64,000 nt of DNA, taken from Ginsengibacter sp963792025 (GTDB lineage: Bacteria > Bacteroidota > Bacteroidia > Chitinophagales > Chitinophagaceae). The position numbers and the translations under genes are program-made. The DNA lies in assembly GCA_963792025.1 (NCBI GenBank), contig CAWBUS010000010.1, positions 1 to 64,000 of the forward strand, in the 5' to 3' direction. The notes under the pieces were generated by a model. It worked only from the letters and a program-made list of their open reading frames with translations. It had not been told where the DNA came from and did not search any database. Of the stretch, positions 1-9,237 are shown in pieces. The stretch's first letter is position 1. Each line of letters starts with the position of its first letter.

Positions 1-160
1 ATTAATTGATGGGGGGAGTAACCCCGGTTAGAGCCCTGACAGGTAAAGGCAGTTTGTCCAACTGCTCATCAAGTTTCATCCGGTCAAGCATTTTTTTTAG
101 CAACAGCGTTCCTGACCAGGGGGTAATTTCTTTATCGGTAAAGGCAATTTGAAGATCCAT
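1..160 (-). pseudogene. IS1380-type transposase, N-terminal fragment, frameshifted
   Basis: A minus-strand frame starts at 160 and runs off the left edge. Its first 40 or so codons (MDLQIAFTDKEITPW, then LLKKMLDRM, then LPLP) look like the N terminus of IS1380-family DDE transposases common in Bacteroidetes. At about base 40 the frame breaks. The original frame ends in a TAA at the window edge, while the shifted frame reads QGSNRGYSPHQL, which is the family's usual continuation, so one base appears to be missing. Only the extreme N terminus is visible, so catalytic residues and terminal repeats cannot be judged. The family call rests on remembered sequence motifs. Confidence 0.7.
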
Positions 161-659
161 TTTTAAAATAAGATTTTCTTACCCCAATTTTAAACCATTC
201 TCTAAAATTAAAAATCAATACCAGCAAGCTTTTTATTAACATCTTTTTTAATGACCGCCATTAGAAATTCGTTCTAATAACTTTTTTGGGATAAAACTTA
301 TGTTGAAAAATTCTGTCATCAATGTGGAGGGAAAAATGCTTCAACCTTCACAAAACCGGTTTGTATTGGTTGTTACAAATCCAATATTAAATAGTTGCAT
401 CAAATTGCAAACTCAGGACAGCGAAACTTTTGTGATTTATTCAAACTAAGAAAAGCGGTGTTATTTCCTTCTGTAGTTGAAAGATTTGAAATAGTATTAG
501 ATAAGCCGGTTACTTCAAAAATTTTATGGAACAGATAGTCTTAACTCTGTTTAAAATAAATAAAGAAAACTTTACATCATAGATCCGTTCCGGCAACAAT
601 CGCACCATTGATGCTGGTGCTAATAGGGGTGAGCACCAACATTGGCTGAAATTGTATCT
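161..659. other. Intergenic, possible decayed zinc-ribbon ORF
   Basis: No intact gene is visible. On the plus strand, 281-538 is open in one frame except for a TAG at 392. The first part contains CHQC and CIGC (two CxxC-like pairs, as in zinc ribbons) and the second part continues as LFKLRKAVLFPSVVERF. There is no start codon, so it could be a 5'-truncated relic or chance. At about 614-640 a short inverted repeat (tggtgct/agcacca) lacks a T-tract and is not convincing as a terminator. Confidence 0.25.
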
Positions 660-1837
660 CTATAAATGGAAAGGGATATTGTCTTTGTTTACAAATTCTA
701 TCTCTATTTGATCAATTTTCTTAATTGTATTGAGAAAAATGTCTACACTGGCAAAGTTTATTTCCCAGTGACATTTAACTCCATGAGAATATCGATTGGA
801 ATTGTATTCCTTAGGAATTACATAATAAACCGAAACATCGGGACGGATATGATAAAAAATTGAAATTGCAAATGTTTGCATTTTGGAGCCAAGATCAGCT
901 ATGTTTATATGGTAATTGAAATTGGTTAAATAAATTTCTTCAAGCCTAACTAGAGTTTCTTTATAATCCAATGTACTTACTTCATAAACTCTTTCTGAGT
1001 TTTGTTCATTAATATTATTTATTTCTTTAAGCATTTCGATTCGATTTCTTTTCGCTTCTTCATCTTCTCGAAATTGGGAGAACCTACAAGCCAAATCAAT
1101 CTGCCATCATTATTCAATAATATTGATTCGTCAATATCTGAAACAATCTTGTCGATCCTGCCAACCTTAAAAGGTGCAAATGCAATAATTAGATCAGAAG
1201 CTTCCTTTGCTCCTTCTGAATATTCGTTGCTATTTACGACTATCTCATGTCCTCTAGTGGTACTCAACTGCGAATCCTCTAAAAATCTTTTCTTGTCCTT
1301 AATATATTCTCCATAAATCGGTTCGTAAATTTTTGCCTCAGTATATAGTATTGTTAGATTTATTTTTCTATTGTTGAAAATAATTTTCAATAATCAAAGA
1401 ATAAGTTTTGAAGAAGAGACACTTAAGTCAATAATAACGTCAATGAACTTATTACCCTTTTCAATAATTTTATTCTTAATCCTTTGATCCAACAATTCAG
1501 CAAAATTCTCCTCATCGCAGAACATATTGCTGATCTTTATGTTTTCACCATTTCTGTCTTTTATTCTTTTAATAGCCGCCTTAAGTCTTGGTTCATTAAA
1601 AGCATTATCATTTGTGCTAGTGGCGTAAATAAAATAAATTGCTTCATCGCATGTAAATTTGTATTCGTCGGAAATATTTGCCAAGTTTTCAGGAATGGAT
1701 AATGTTCTTTCTTCAAAGCCCAAAGCGGTCATATATAAATCAAAAGATTTCCCTTGATACTTAATAAAGCTTTCTAATTTGCCCACTGCCGGAAGTTCTA
1801 TTAGCGCTTCTTGAAGAGTGTACTCTTTAATGTTCAT
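660..1837 (-). pseudogene. GFEERT-motif protein, broken by a stop and a frameshift
   Basis: Three fragments together encode a protein of about 390 aa. The first (start 1837) contains LYMTALGFEERTLSIPE and ends at an in-frame TGA at 1394-1396. The same frame continues without another stop as LLKIIFNNRKINLTILY to about 1075. There one base is gained or lost: the old frame reads PNFEKMKKRKEIESK while the new frame reads FREDEEAKRNRIEMLKEINN and continues to the stop at 660. I do not recognise a named domain. Repeated alpha/beta-like segments (IDVIIDLSVSSSK, LIIAFAPFKVGR, RLIWLVG) suggest a soluble enzyme or sensor. It is the last gene of the cassette with the kinase-ATPase and the DruA-like gene, so an accessory or effector role is an inference. 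Confidence 0.65.
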
Positions 1838-2012
1838 TATTATCGAATTTTAACGATCCTTGTTTGGTTATAGATGTTTGAACTGCCCAGCGTTTTTCGT
1901 ATTCGCCGTCGCAAAAAGAGTTGGGATCACTAAGAAAGAATTTGAATTCAGCATTGGTCAACTTAATAGCGACTGTCTTCGTTAACCCAGTTTTAAAATG
2001 TGGACAATAAAT
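1827..2012 (-). CDS. Small cysteine-containing protein, start uncertain
   Basis: A minus-strand frame of about 61 codons fills the gap between the kinase-ATPase stop (2030) and the GFEERT gene and overlaps that gene's start by 11 bp, a normal arrangement for translational coupling. It reads IYCPHFKTGLTKTVAI, then FFLSDPNSFCDGEYEKRW. The C-P-H and F-C residues could bind metal. There is no ATG or good GTG/TTG, and the frame stays open upstream into the 3' end of the kinase gene, so the start (ATT at 2012) is only a placeholder. The start may have been lost or hidden by a sequence error. Function unknown. Confidence 0.4.
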   Translation of the reverse strand: MYCPHFKTGLTKTVAIKLTNAEFKFFLSDPNSFCDGEYEKRWAVQTSITKQGSLKFDNNEH

Positions 2013-2029
2013 GCGTCTAAGTTGGAGCC

Positions 2030-4363
2030 TTAAGGTGCTTCCAAGGTTCTTCGTCCTCTTCCCTGTTCGAGTGAGATGAATATGGAACGATGTATTAATT
2101 CTAGAAACAGGTCTCTTTGTTCATCTTTCCATTTAGATATGTCCTCAAGCTCGTCTACCTCTATTCTTGTTGTTACATTCGGTATATTATTGGTTTGAAG
2201 ACGACCTTCCTGTAAAATTTTTCTGCTTAAATTACCAAAGTTGTTAACTACGTCATACATATCCTGTCCATAGTTAAAAGTTTTAATTATATCAAAAAAA
2301 GCTCTGGAAGTGCTTTGAATAGCTTTATGTTGTTTAATTGGTGGGATCTGGAAAATTGTATTGCTGTTTACATCACCTTCTTTAAATATACGACGGTACA
2401 TTTCTAATAATGCAGAAATATCTCCGGAACAAATTTTCGAAATGGTTTGAATTCCATGGTATTCGTCATAAATCTTTTTCTGTTCTTTTGTTTTAAACCT
2501 AAGTGTTTTTTCCAAAGTGCTATAATCTGGATAGTTAGAATCGCCGATTAAATTTTCAGCGGACCCTTTATATTTTGCAAGTTGCAATCGATGATTTAAT
2601 AACTCAGTGCAAAAAAAGATTAATCCTGATATGCTTCCATCATTATCACTTAAATTAACATATCTTTCTCCTACATCTATTTCGCGATATTCTCTAGTCA
2701 AATCACTCGTGGGAGAATATGTGTTTGAACTATTGTCTTGCACAAGCACCATCCCAAATTTTTCAGATGAAACTTTGAAAATATGGTTCGCTTGTCTTTC
2801 CCATAGAACCGGATTCAAGATTATTTGTACAGGTTCGCTAATTCTGTGAAGTGAATAGTCGTCTAACAGAAAGGTGATTGTTCTTTTAGAAAAAAAAGTA
2901 ATCTTTTTTTTGAGAAAGCTAGTTAAATCAGATATGTAAGACAATGATGTAGGAGCCGGGACTTTCGTCCTCTTTAGCATATATCTATAACAATCATTCA
3001 TTTCACGAATAATGATATCATACAAATGTTCGAATGGTTTAGTCCCTTGTAAATAAGTTTTTGTTTTTTCCAGGTTTAAGCTTTTAACTATAAAAGAATA
3101 AATTTCCTTTTCAACAATTTGTGATAAGCCAAAGACTTCTTCATGATTTTTATATTGGGACATTAGCGAAAGTGTATAAGCTATTTCTCTTGTCAGTAAA
3201 AGATTAAAATAGTGTACGATCTCTTCCTTGGCCTGAGCAGTTTTGTTAACTGTATCGTACAAACTAAATCTATTTCTAAGATCGGCGCTACAAGACAGGT
3301 AAAAACCGATTATTGACGCTGAATTGATTGAATCGAAATCTTTTCTAGCTAGAATTGATTTAAAACTCAACCAACGAAAAATCATTGATTTACCACATCC
3401 TCGAGGGCCGGTAAGTAATACAGGGGTATTATTTTTGACTTCACTAAGCCATGGGCATGATGTTGCAAATAATTCGTTTAAAAGGACGTCACTTCCTATA
3501 TGGTCTGCAGAAATATAATCAAAAGGTGTATCAATAGAACTTATATTCTCCTCCCGATTTTTCAAAGACATGGCAAATTCATTAAGGAAAACCTCTTGAA
3601 TTTTTTCTGGATCGTGCAATGAGATATTATAGTCGTCTTCTAAAATTTGCGGAAGTATTTTTTTTATTACACTTCGATACAATTTTTCTTTGCGTGAAAT
3701 AGGCCTTCGGATGTTGTTTTCAAATAACAACCGGTTGGAGAGCTCGATTAAATGAATACAAAATCTTTTTAGATCATCGAAACCAAGCTTACTCTTTTTT
3801 AGCGGGTTATCATAGTCTTTAAGCGAGCCCATATCGATAATCTTTATAGAATATTCATTTCTATAGTCTCCTGGTAAAGGAGGGGCTATAACGACATTTC
3901 CAAGGTTTAAATCGTCATGTCTTAAATTATTAATTTTTAAAATGTTTAAAATAATACAAAACTGCTTTATGTAACTCTCAATAAACGAGGCAGTAATCTC
4001 CTTGAAATTCTTTAAGGTTGTCCCTTCAATCCACTCTTCGATAAAGACAACGCACTCAATATTCTCAATAACTTTTTCTTCTGCACCCAAGTACTTAGCA
4101 AACTGGGAATACTGATTTAATTTTGCTGCTTTTTTTACCTCCGCTAAATATACCTGATCATAATAATCTCTGCGTATTGAAAATTTTATTGCTACTGGAA
4201 TCCCATTAAAATCGTCCACCCCTTTCCAAACTACCGATTTCAATCCTTCAGCTCGATATTCTTTGAGATAATAGGTCTTATTCAAAACAATTATGGGCTC
4301 ATAGGTTAAGCTTTCCTTTTTAAGAATTGACTTTTCCTCATCTGACATACTAATTGGTTGCAT
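2030..4363 (-). CDS. Protein kinase-P-loop ATPase fusion, probable defence protein
   Basis: The 777-aa protein has two recognisable parts. Residues about 30-240 form a eukaryotic-like protein kinase: VAIK (K60), catalytic loop HDDLNLGN (D151, N156) and a DMG in place of DFG (D178). The glycine-rich loop is poor. Residues about 290-700 form a P-loop ATPase of STAND/ORC-like appearance, with Walker A GPRGCGKS (320-327) and Walker B TFLLDD (498-503). Kinases fused to signalling ATPases are known architecture in bacterial defence and conflict systems. The gene lies 48 bp after the DruA-like gene on the same strand, with no promoter seen between, so the two are probably co-transcribed. The reading frame is intact, unlike several neighbours. 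The exact subfamily and substrate are not determinable here. Confidence 0.8.
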   Translation of the reverse strand: MQPISMSDEEKSILKKESLTYEPIIVLNKTYYLKEYRAEGLKSVVWKGVDDFNGIPVAIKFSIRRDYYDQVYLAEVKKAAKLNQYSQFAKYLGAEEKVIENIECVVFIEEWIEGTTLKNFKEITASFIESYIKQFCIILNILKINNLRHDDLNLGNVVIAPPLPGDYRNEYSIKIIDMGSLKDYDNPLKKSKLGFDDLKRFCIHLIELSNRLLFENNIRRPISRKEKLYRSVIKKILPQILEDDYNISLHDPEKIQEVFLNEFAMSLKNREENISSIDTPFDYISADHIGSDVLLNELFATSCPWLSEVKNNTPVLLTGPRGCGKSMIFRWLSFKSILARKDFDSINSASIIGFYLSCSADLRNRFSLYDTVNKTAQAKEEIVHYFNLLLTREIAYTLSLMSQYKNHEEVFGLSQIVEKEIYSFIVKSLNLEKTKTYLQGTKPFEHLYDIIIREMNDCYRYMLKRTKVPAPTSLSYISDLTSFLKKKITFFSKRTITFLLDDYSLHRISEPVQIILNPVLWERQANHIFKVSSEKFGMVLVQDNSSNTYSPTSDLTREYREIDVGERYVNLSDNDGSISGLIFFCTELLNHRLQLAKYKGSAENLIGDSNYPDYSTLEKTLRFKTKEQKKIYDEYHGIQTISKICSGDISALLEMYRRIFKEGDVNSNTIFQIPPIKQHKAIQSTSRAFFDIIKTFNYGQDMYDVVNNFGNLSRKILQEGRLQTNNIPNVTTRIEVDELEDISKWKDEQRDLFLELIHRSIFISLEQGRGRRTLEAP

Positions 4364-4411
4364 TTATGTCTATTTTATTTTTACATCGCATTAATAGAAA
4401 TTCAACTTAAT

Positions 4412-5545
4412 TTACTTAGTCCACCGCGTAATATTTCGTTTGGCTGATGTTAAATATTTTTTGCTATCAAAATCTTTCCAATTAGTATCTCGTTGAGAAC
4501 GGGGAATACACCACCGATTTCTCCAAAATGCGGCCAGGTCATTCAATTTTCTCTCGTAATATATTGGTTTAGCTTTTTCGTTTATAACATCATTAATATT
4601 TTTTGCTACTGGAAACAAGAAAAATTCCCTTTTAAGGTTGTGAAATTCGTATTCGATCAGATTTAATAGGGATAATGCCTGAGATAATAATTTTACTTTT
4701 CTTGAAGGACCATATCCGAAGGTAGTGTTAGTATCAATGCTTCTTCTTCTTAAGAACTTTTGTATCTCACAATAGATTTCTTCTGAAATATGAAAGCTTC
4801 CGGATCCTTGCGTATATCCCAAACTTTTAGCAACTTGGCTTCCATCATAATTTAACCTATTATAAATACTACTCCTACCGAATGCACTCGTTGTTGTAAT
4901 AAACAATAGATTTGGTTCAATTATTCGCTTTTCAATAACTGTTTCTAAATCTCTGTATTTTTCCTTGTATGCCTGTCGAAGTTCATTGCAAGTCACAGAT
5001 AAGGCTACCATCTTTCCACCTAGTATCTGATTATAAGGCGGTAGTGCACCGATGCGCTGAGCTTGCATAGATTGATTAATTACATAATCCAAATCAGATT
5101 TGGGAATTTTCAGATAATCATCTCTAACCGACATTTTTAAAATCGGACTTTGCAAACCAATTAGCCCAAACGGAGCATTATGAACTTTATCCCATAATAA
5201 AAATCTCATTTGTCTCCCATAGGCCCTTTGATATGGCATACTCCACCATACAAGGTTCCACCAGCGATAAAGTGTTTCCTCAATTGTGCCTTCTTCAACA
5301 AGTCTTAATTCCAGCTCGATTTTTTCTGGAGCAATATCTCGTCCATTGATTAGGTATTTTTCTGCATGCTCAATACCTTTCTCTATAAATTTTTTTTGAA
5401 GCTTTAATTGTTCTTTTTTAGAATGGAACTGAATCTTTCTATAATGCCCTTTATTCAGAAAAGCTGGGGTAACATGACCATTAACTGAAAATCCTTGGGA
5501 TTTCAGGCTTTCAATAACAGTTGTACGTAATTCTTGTTTATTCAA
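4412..5545 (-). CDS. DruA-like DUF4338 protein
   Basis: The 377-aa protein matches the DUF4338 family that includes DruA of the Druantia anti-phage system. Visible features are GRQMRFLLWD followed by PFGLIGLQSP, then the signature ALPPYNQILGGKMVAL (about residues 193-208), and LITTTSAFGRSSIYNRL-like text after it. The molecular role of DruA is not established. No druB-E genes and no giant DruE helicase are nearby, so this is not a canonical Druantia locus. It is the first gene of a minus-strand cassette with the kinase-ATPase. The ATG at 5545 is preceded by a TAAATTTG element 16 bp upstream. Confidence 0.8.
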   Translation of the reverse strand: MNKQELRTTVIESLKSQGFSVNGHVTPAFLNKGHYRKIQFHSKKEQLKLQKKFIEKGIEHAEKYLINGRDIAPEKIELELRLVEEGTIEETLYRWWNLVWWSMPYQRAYGRQMRFLLWDKVHNAPFGLIGLQSPILKMSVRDDYLKIPKSDLDYVINQSMQAQRIGALPPYNQILGGKMVALSVTCNELRQAYKEKYRDLETVIEKRIIEPNLLFITTTSAFGRSSIYNRLNYDGSQVAKSLGYTQGSGSFHISEEIYCEIQKFLRRRSIDTNTTFGYGPSRKVKLLSQALSLLNLIEYEFHNLKREFFLFPVAKNINDVINEKAKPIYYERKLNDLAAFWRNRWCIPRSQRDTNWKDFDSKKYLTSAKRNITRWTK

Positions 5546-5561
5546 TTTATTGGGTTGTTAA

Positions 5562-5569
5562 CAAATTTA
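5562..5569 (-). promoter_or_regulatory. Candidate -7 promoter element for the DruA-like cassette
   Basis: TAAATTTG on the minus strand matches the Bacteroidetes -7 consensus TAnnTTTG and lies 16 bp before the ATG at 5545. A clear -33 TTTG was not found, so this is only a candidate. Confidence 0.4.
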
Positions 5570-5601
5570 AAAAACACTTTTCATTATGCTATCATAACTT
5601 A

Positions 5602-7568
5602 TTATATGCATATACTTTTTAGATACTTAAAAGTCTCATCATAGAATCTTCTTTGCCTTGTAGCATCTTCCTTCATCGCCTCCGGTACCACAATCACCAT
5701 TCCTTGCCTGGCTCTGGTCAACAAAACTCGATAGGCATTCTTTAAATATAATTTTCTTTCTTCTTTATTAATATTATTCCATTTACTACCAACAAATGAA
5801 AAGCATTTCCATCCATCAGGTGCATATCTAAAATCTGCATCCCACGTAACACAAGCCCAATCTAATTCTAAACCTTGCACTTGAAATTCTGTAGCAACAT
5901 CTTCCAAATAATAAGAGGAACGAATATCTTCTTTGCCATCCAAAAACCAATGTATAGGATCCATGGGAGATTTTACATCAATAGCATAAGGTTTTAATCT
6001 TATGGCTTGCGATGAAACTACAATACCATATCGTTCTGTACCTCGTGCTTTTTCTTTCAACCATTGTTTTGCTTTTTTTACATCGCGGGTAAGAACAATT
6101 GGATATTTATCTTTTAGTTCTTGATAATTTTTTCTGGCTTCTTCAATATTCATGTCCAAAAGATTCTTTACAAAAAGAGAAACATTTTCTGCACGAAAAG
6201 AACGCATCGAAACCGAAAGATGAAGGTCTTTATTAAATACAACCGTTTTATGTTTTTCTAATAATTGTAAAGAATGTCCGGCTGCATATTCACTATCCGT
6301 TAGTCTATCAGAAACATACACTTGCCAATCAGGAAATTTTCGATTTACAGATTCTATCCATTCGCTTATTCCAGCTTCACCGGTATTAATTTCTTGGCCG
6401 CCACCAACAAGACAAATGATCGCTGCCCAATCTTGATGCCTATCCAAGCAAGAAATAAGAAACTCAGGTTCGGAAATATTGAAATCAGCAACCTTCTTTT
6501 TTTGCTTCATGAAGTTGGAAGTCTGTTGAATGTCCCATGCTCGTTGTGCTTCATCAAAAATCGTTACGTGTTCAAATGGTGGAGTAGGATCTGTCAAGCA
6601 ATCATCACGAAAATTATGAACATTCTGGATCATTGATTTTACATCGCTGAAAGCATCTCACCTTTTTTATTTTATTTCCATTTTCTTTTTCTCTTTTTAC
6701 TTTATCTCGTGTAAGCGCTTCACGTAGTACCGCTACTAACGGACCGTTACCCGAAAGAAAAACTGTAGATGACTTTTCATTTTCTTTGTAATTCTTGGCG
6801 CCAATATTTAATCCCACTAAAGTTTTGCCAGCGCCGGGAACTCCGGTAACAAAACAGATTGCTTTTTGATGATTCGCTTTTGCTTCTTTAATGATATTTA
6901 AAACTGCATCTGTAGTGGTGGATAAATTTATTGCAGAAGCATCTGTTCGGGCAATTTCTTCTACGCTATGACCGCCATACAAAGACATGGCAGCTTCAAT
7001 AATAGTAGGTGTAGGAGAATAACGACCTTCAGCCCAATTATCTAAATTGATATTTTCGCCATCTGCAAAGTCAATAACGGTTTGGATTACCGAACTTAGA
7101 TTTTCTTCATTCGTTTTTACTGGAAATAATAAATTGTCTTGATGTGGCATGTCCGTAATGAGAGAGAATACACTTTTAGATTCTGTACAAACCAAAACCG
7201 GAGCAATTAAACTGACATGGCTTGTTTCATGAAAGTTTTTTAAATCAAGCGCATAATCCCAAACTTGATCAACAGCACTTTGATTGAAATCTTTTTCTCC
7301 CACTTTAAATTCAACTACAAATATTACGTTCTTAATGATCAGCACTACGTCTATCCTTCTTCCCATGCGAGGGATAGAATATTCGAAAAAGATTTTGCCT
7401 TGATAGTTTTGTAGAACTTCTTTTAAGCGTTGTTATTTCTTGTGTCCATGCACCTTTTTGAGCAGGATCATCTGGGAAGTCACTATTGATGCTGAGCGCA
7501 CCAAATATCTCATTGAAAGAAGACGCGATAAAATTAGCAATGGTATCTGAATAGAAACTTCGTTTCAT
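5602..7568 (-). pseudogene. DUF2075 (Schlafen-3-like) nuclease/helicase, two frameshifts
   Basis: Three minus-strand fragments join into one protein of about 655 aa. Fragment 1 starts at 7568 and reads MKRSFYSDTIANFI to EITTLK. Near 7422 an extra A in an A-run (TTAAAAGA) shifts the frame, which resumes as EVLQNYQGKIFFEYSIPRMG. Fragment 2 carries RRIDVV and VFVVEFKVG, resembling a PD-(D/E)XK nuclease core, and a Walker A, TGVPGAGKT. Near 6655-6668 a second shift by an A-run leads to fragment 3, with VKSMIQNVHNFRDD, Walker B-like VTIFDEAQRAW, and helicase motifs EFQVQGLELDWACV and YRVLLTRARQGMV. The DUF2075 family are superfamily-1-like ATPases, often near restriction or defence genes. As written the gene is not translatable in one frame; the long conserved fragments suggest recent damage or sequencing indels. 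Confidence 0.8.
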
Positions 7569-7609
7569 TGAAACTAAAGTAAAGAAAATTTTTGATAGCT
7601 TTTGGCTTT

Positions 7610-7849
7610 CTATACATCACGCCATTGATTAATTTTAAACAGAGTAAAATAATCAATTGATTCGATATAGTCTAACGGAGAATTAATTCCCCATTCAATA
7701 TGTTTATGTAAATATTCAAACTCCTTAGCCCATTCTATAAATTGGCTAATCATTTCACGGCTGTCATCTGTATGATAATTTTCTTTTGCGGCGATATAAG
7801 CAATATCGGCTACTGCTTCGCATAACGAGTAAACTTTACTGTTTTTCAT
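7610..7849 (-). CDS. Hypothetical 79-aa protein
   Basis: A short acidic and aromatic protein (SLCEAVADIAYIAAKENY, then REMISQFIEWAKEFEYLHK). Similar small proteins occur in Bacteroidetes accessory regions, but I know of no function. Its ATG at 7849 overlaps the stop of the broken vsr by one base (TAATG). It has no signal peptide or membrane segment. A role as immunity or antitoxin partner is possible only by location. Confidence 0.5.
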   Translation of the reverse strand: MKNSKVYSLCEAVADIAYIAAKENYHTDDSREMISQFIEWAKEFEYLHKHIEWGINSPLDYIESIDYFTLFKINQWRDV

Positions 7850-8177
7850 TATGCAAAAATATCCGCAGAAAAATAAAACTTAGTAGCTTTTAAGACACGT
7901 TGGATAACTTTATTCAACCACCATTCAGTTCTTGTTTTGGGTACTACAAAGTATTTGCAGTTTTTATGCCCATGCCAAAAGCAGCCATGTACAAATATTA
8001 CGGTTTTATATTTTGGTAAAACGATATCAGGTTTACCCGGGAGTTTTTTATCGTGTAGCCTGTACCGGTAGCCGTTGGCATGTAAGAACTTTCGTACGAG
8101 CATTTCGGGCTTTGTATTCTTGCCTTTAATGCTGCTCATGTTGTACTGCGGGTGGCTTTATCGTGTACATCTGCCAT
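7849..8177 (-). pseudogene. vsr: Very short patch repair endonuclease Vsr, frameshifted and truncated
   Basis: Vsr nicks next to T:G mismatches that arise at deaminated 5-methylcytosine. The N terminus starts at 8177 as MADVHDKATRS and hits a stop after 13 codons. A one-base shift near 8145 restores NMSSIKGKNTKPEMLVRKFLH, GYRYRLHDKKLPGKPDIV and FVHGCFWHGH, all typical Vsr motifs. After KTRTEWWLNK the sequence no longer matches the family and stops at 7849, so the usual C-terminal 30-40 residues are missing. No cytosine methyltransferase is seen in the window. This is the longest of five vsr-derived sequences here. Confidence 0.8.
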
Positions 8178-8181
8178 ATTA

Positions 8182-8189
8182 CAAACTTA
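8182..8189 (-). promoter_or_regulatory. TAnnTTTG promoter element abutting vsr
   Basis: TAAGTTTG on the minus strand ends 4 bp before the ATG at 8177. In Bacteroidetes transcription starts a few bases after this element, so the transcript would be leaderless or nearly so. Confidence 0.5.
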
Positions 8190-8321
8190 CTACTCAGTAT
8201 TTATAACATGATATCAGGCTTTAATTTTTATTGCATAATATTGTTTTTAAAATTCGGAAAAGTTTTTTCGTTAATAGTTTTATTAAATGCTTTTTCTGAA
8301 CTTTGATAATCCCCTATAAAT

Positions 8322-8570
8322 ATGACAGCGACAATAAATAATAAATCCGCCTCCAATAAAATTAGATCGTTAAGAAAGGAAAAGCACTCTCAGGGCCTTC
8401 CTTTAATGATTAATTCTGACGAACTACCGTCGCACCAATGCTATCTCGAATATCCTGATGGCACAATCAAAATTGCAGAAGCAAATTCCAGGGATTCTGA
8501 CTTTAGAATAATTGAGGAGCTTGATTTCTTAAATGCAGAATATATCAAAAGAAAATTGAAATTAATCTAA
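8322..8570 (+). CDS. Putative antitoxin partner of zeta-type toxin
   Basis: An 82-aa protein, basic at the N terminus (NKSASNKIRSLRKEKHSQG) and with an acidic C-terminal half (CYLEYPDGTIKIAEANSRDSDF). It ends one base before the TTG start of the zeta-toxin-like gene, the usual antitoxin-first layout. No DNA-binding fold is obvious. The role is inferred from gene order and size. Confidence 0.55.
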   Translation: MTATINNKSASNKIRSLRKEKHSQGLPLMINSDELPSHQCYLEYPDGTIKIAEANSRDSDFRIIEELDFLNAEYIKRKLKLI

Positions 8571-8571
8571 A

Positions 8572-9226
8572 TTGAAACCCGTTCTGTTCATAATAACAGG
8601 TTCCAACGGGGCCGGAAAGTCTACAGTAGGCGCAACTTATCTACCTGGGGAAATACAAAAGGCATATAAAGTTTTTGATGGCGACAAAATAGCGTTGCAC
8701 AAGAGACGGGAATTATCAGCAACCATAAAACCATTTAAAGAAGCCAGGAAAATTGCCGATGAATGGATGTATCTACAATTTCAGCAACTGATTAAAAGAT
8801 GCGATTAATTCAAAAGATCATTTTGCCTACGAGGGGCACTTTCGAGATACTGCCACCTTAAAAACTCCAAGAAAGTTTAAAAGACACGGATATGAATTGA
8901 TCCTGATTTTTATGGGATTATCAGATCCTCATCAGTCAGAATTAAGAGTAATAGACAGAGCTAAACAAGGAGGGCACAATGTGCCATTTTATGAAATTGA
9001 ATCCAACTTTTATGGTAACCTCGTTACGTTAAATAAGTATTATAAACTTTTTGACGAAGTGGTGGTGATAGATACGTCAAAAAGTCTTCAACACAGAGTT
9101 CTATTACATTTAAGAAAACAAGAAATTTTAACGTATTCACGATTTAAAGACCTGCCGGCCTGGTTCACTAAGTTCTTACCCGACCTGGTAAAGATCATTT
9201 TGGCTGAAGAAAACTCCGAAAAGTGA
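8572..9226 (+). pseudogene. Zeta-toxin-like P-loop kinase, frameshifted
   Basis: The gene starts with TTG at 8572. The N terminus reads FIITGSNGAGKSTVGATYLP with Walker A GSNGAGKS, as in zeta toxins, which phosphorylate UDP-activated sugars. The frame ends in KRCD at 8808. Removing one A from ATTAAAAGATG near 8795 restores KDAINSKDHFAYEGHFRDT and then runs straight into the second fragment, YELILIFMGLSDPHQSELRV to the stop at 9226. The EGHFRDT segment matches the family's substrate region. The intact protein would be about 218 aa. Either the toxin was inactivated or the base is an error. Confidence 0.75.
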
Positions 9227-9237
9227 TTTCTGAAACA

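Noticed and set aside
610..640. Inverted repeat tggtgct/agcacca as a terminator
   Set aside because: Short stem and no T-tract on either side.
4412..5545. Canonical Druantia system
   Set aside because: Only a DruA-like gene is present; no DruB-D and no large DruE helicase in the window.
7415..8800. Programmed frameshifting at TTAAAAGA in the DUF2075 and zeta-toxin genes
   Set aside because: A-runs of four are short for slippage, there is no stimulatory structure seen, and many other genes show frameshifts in unrelated contexts. Error or decay is simpler.
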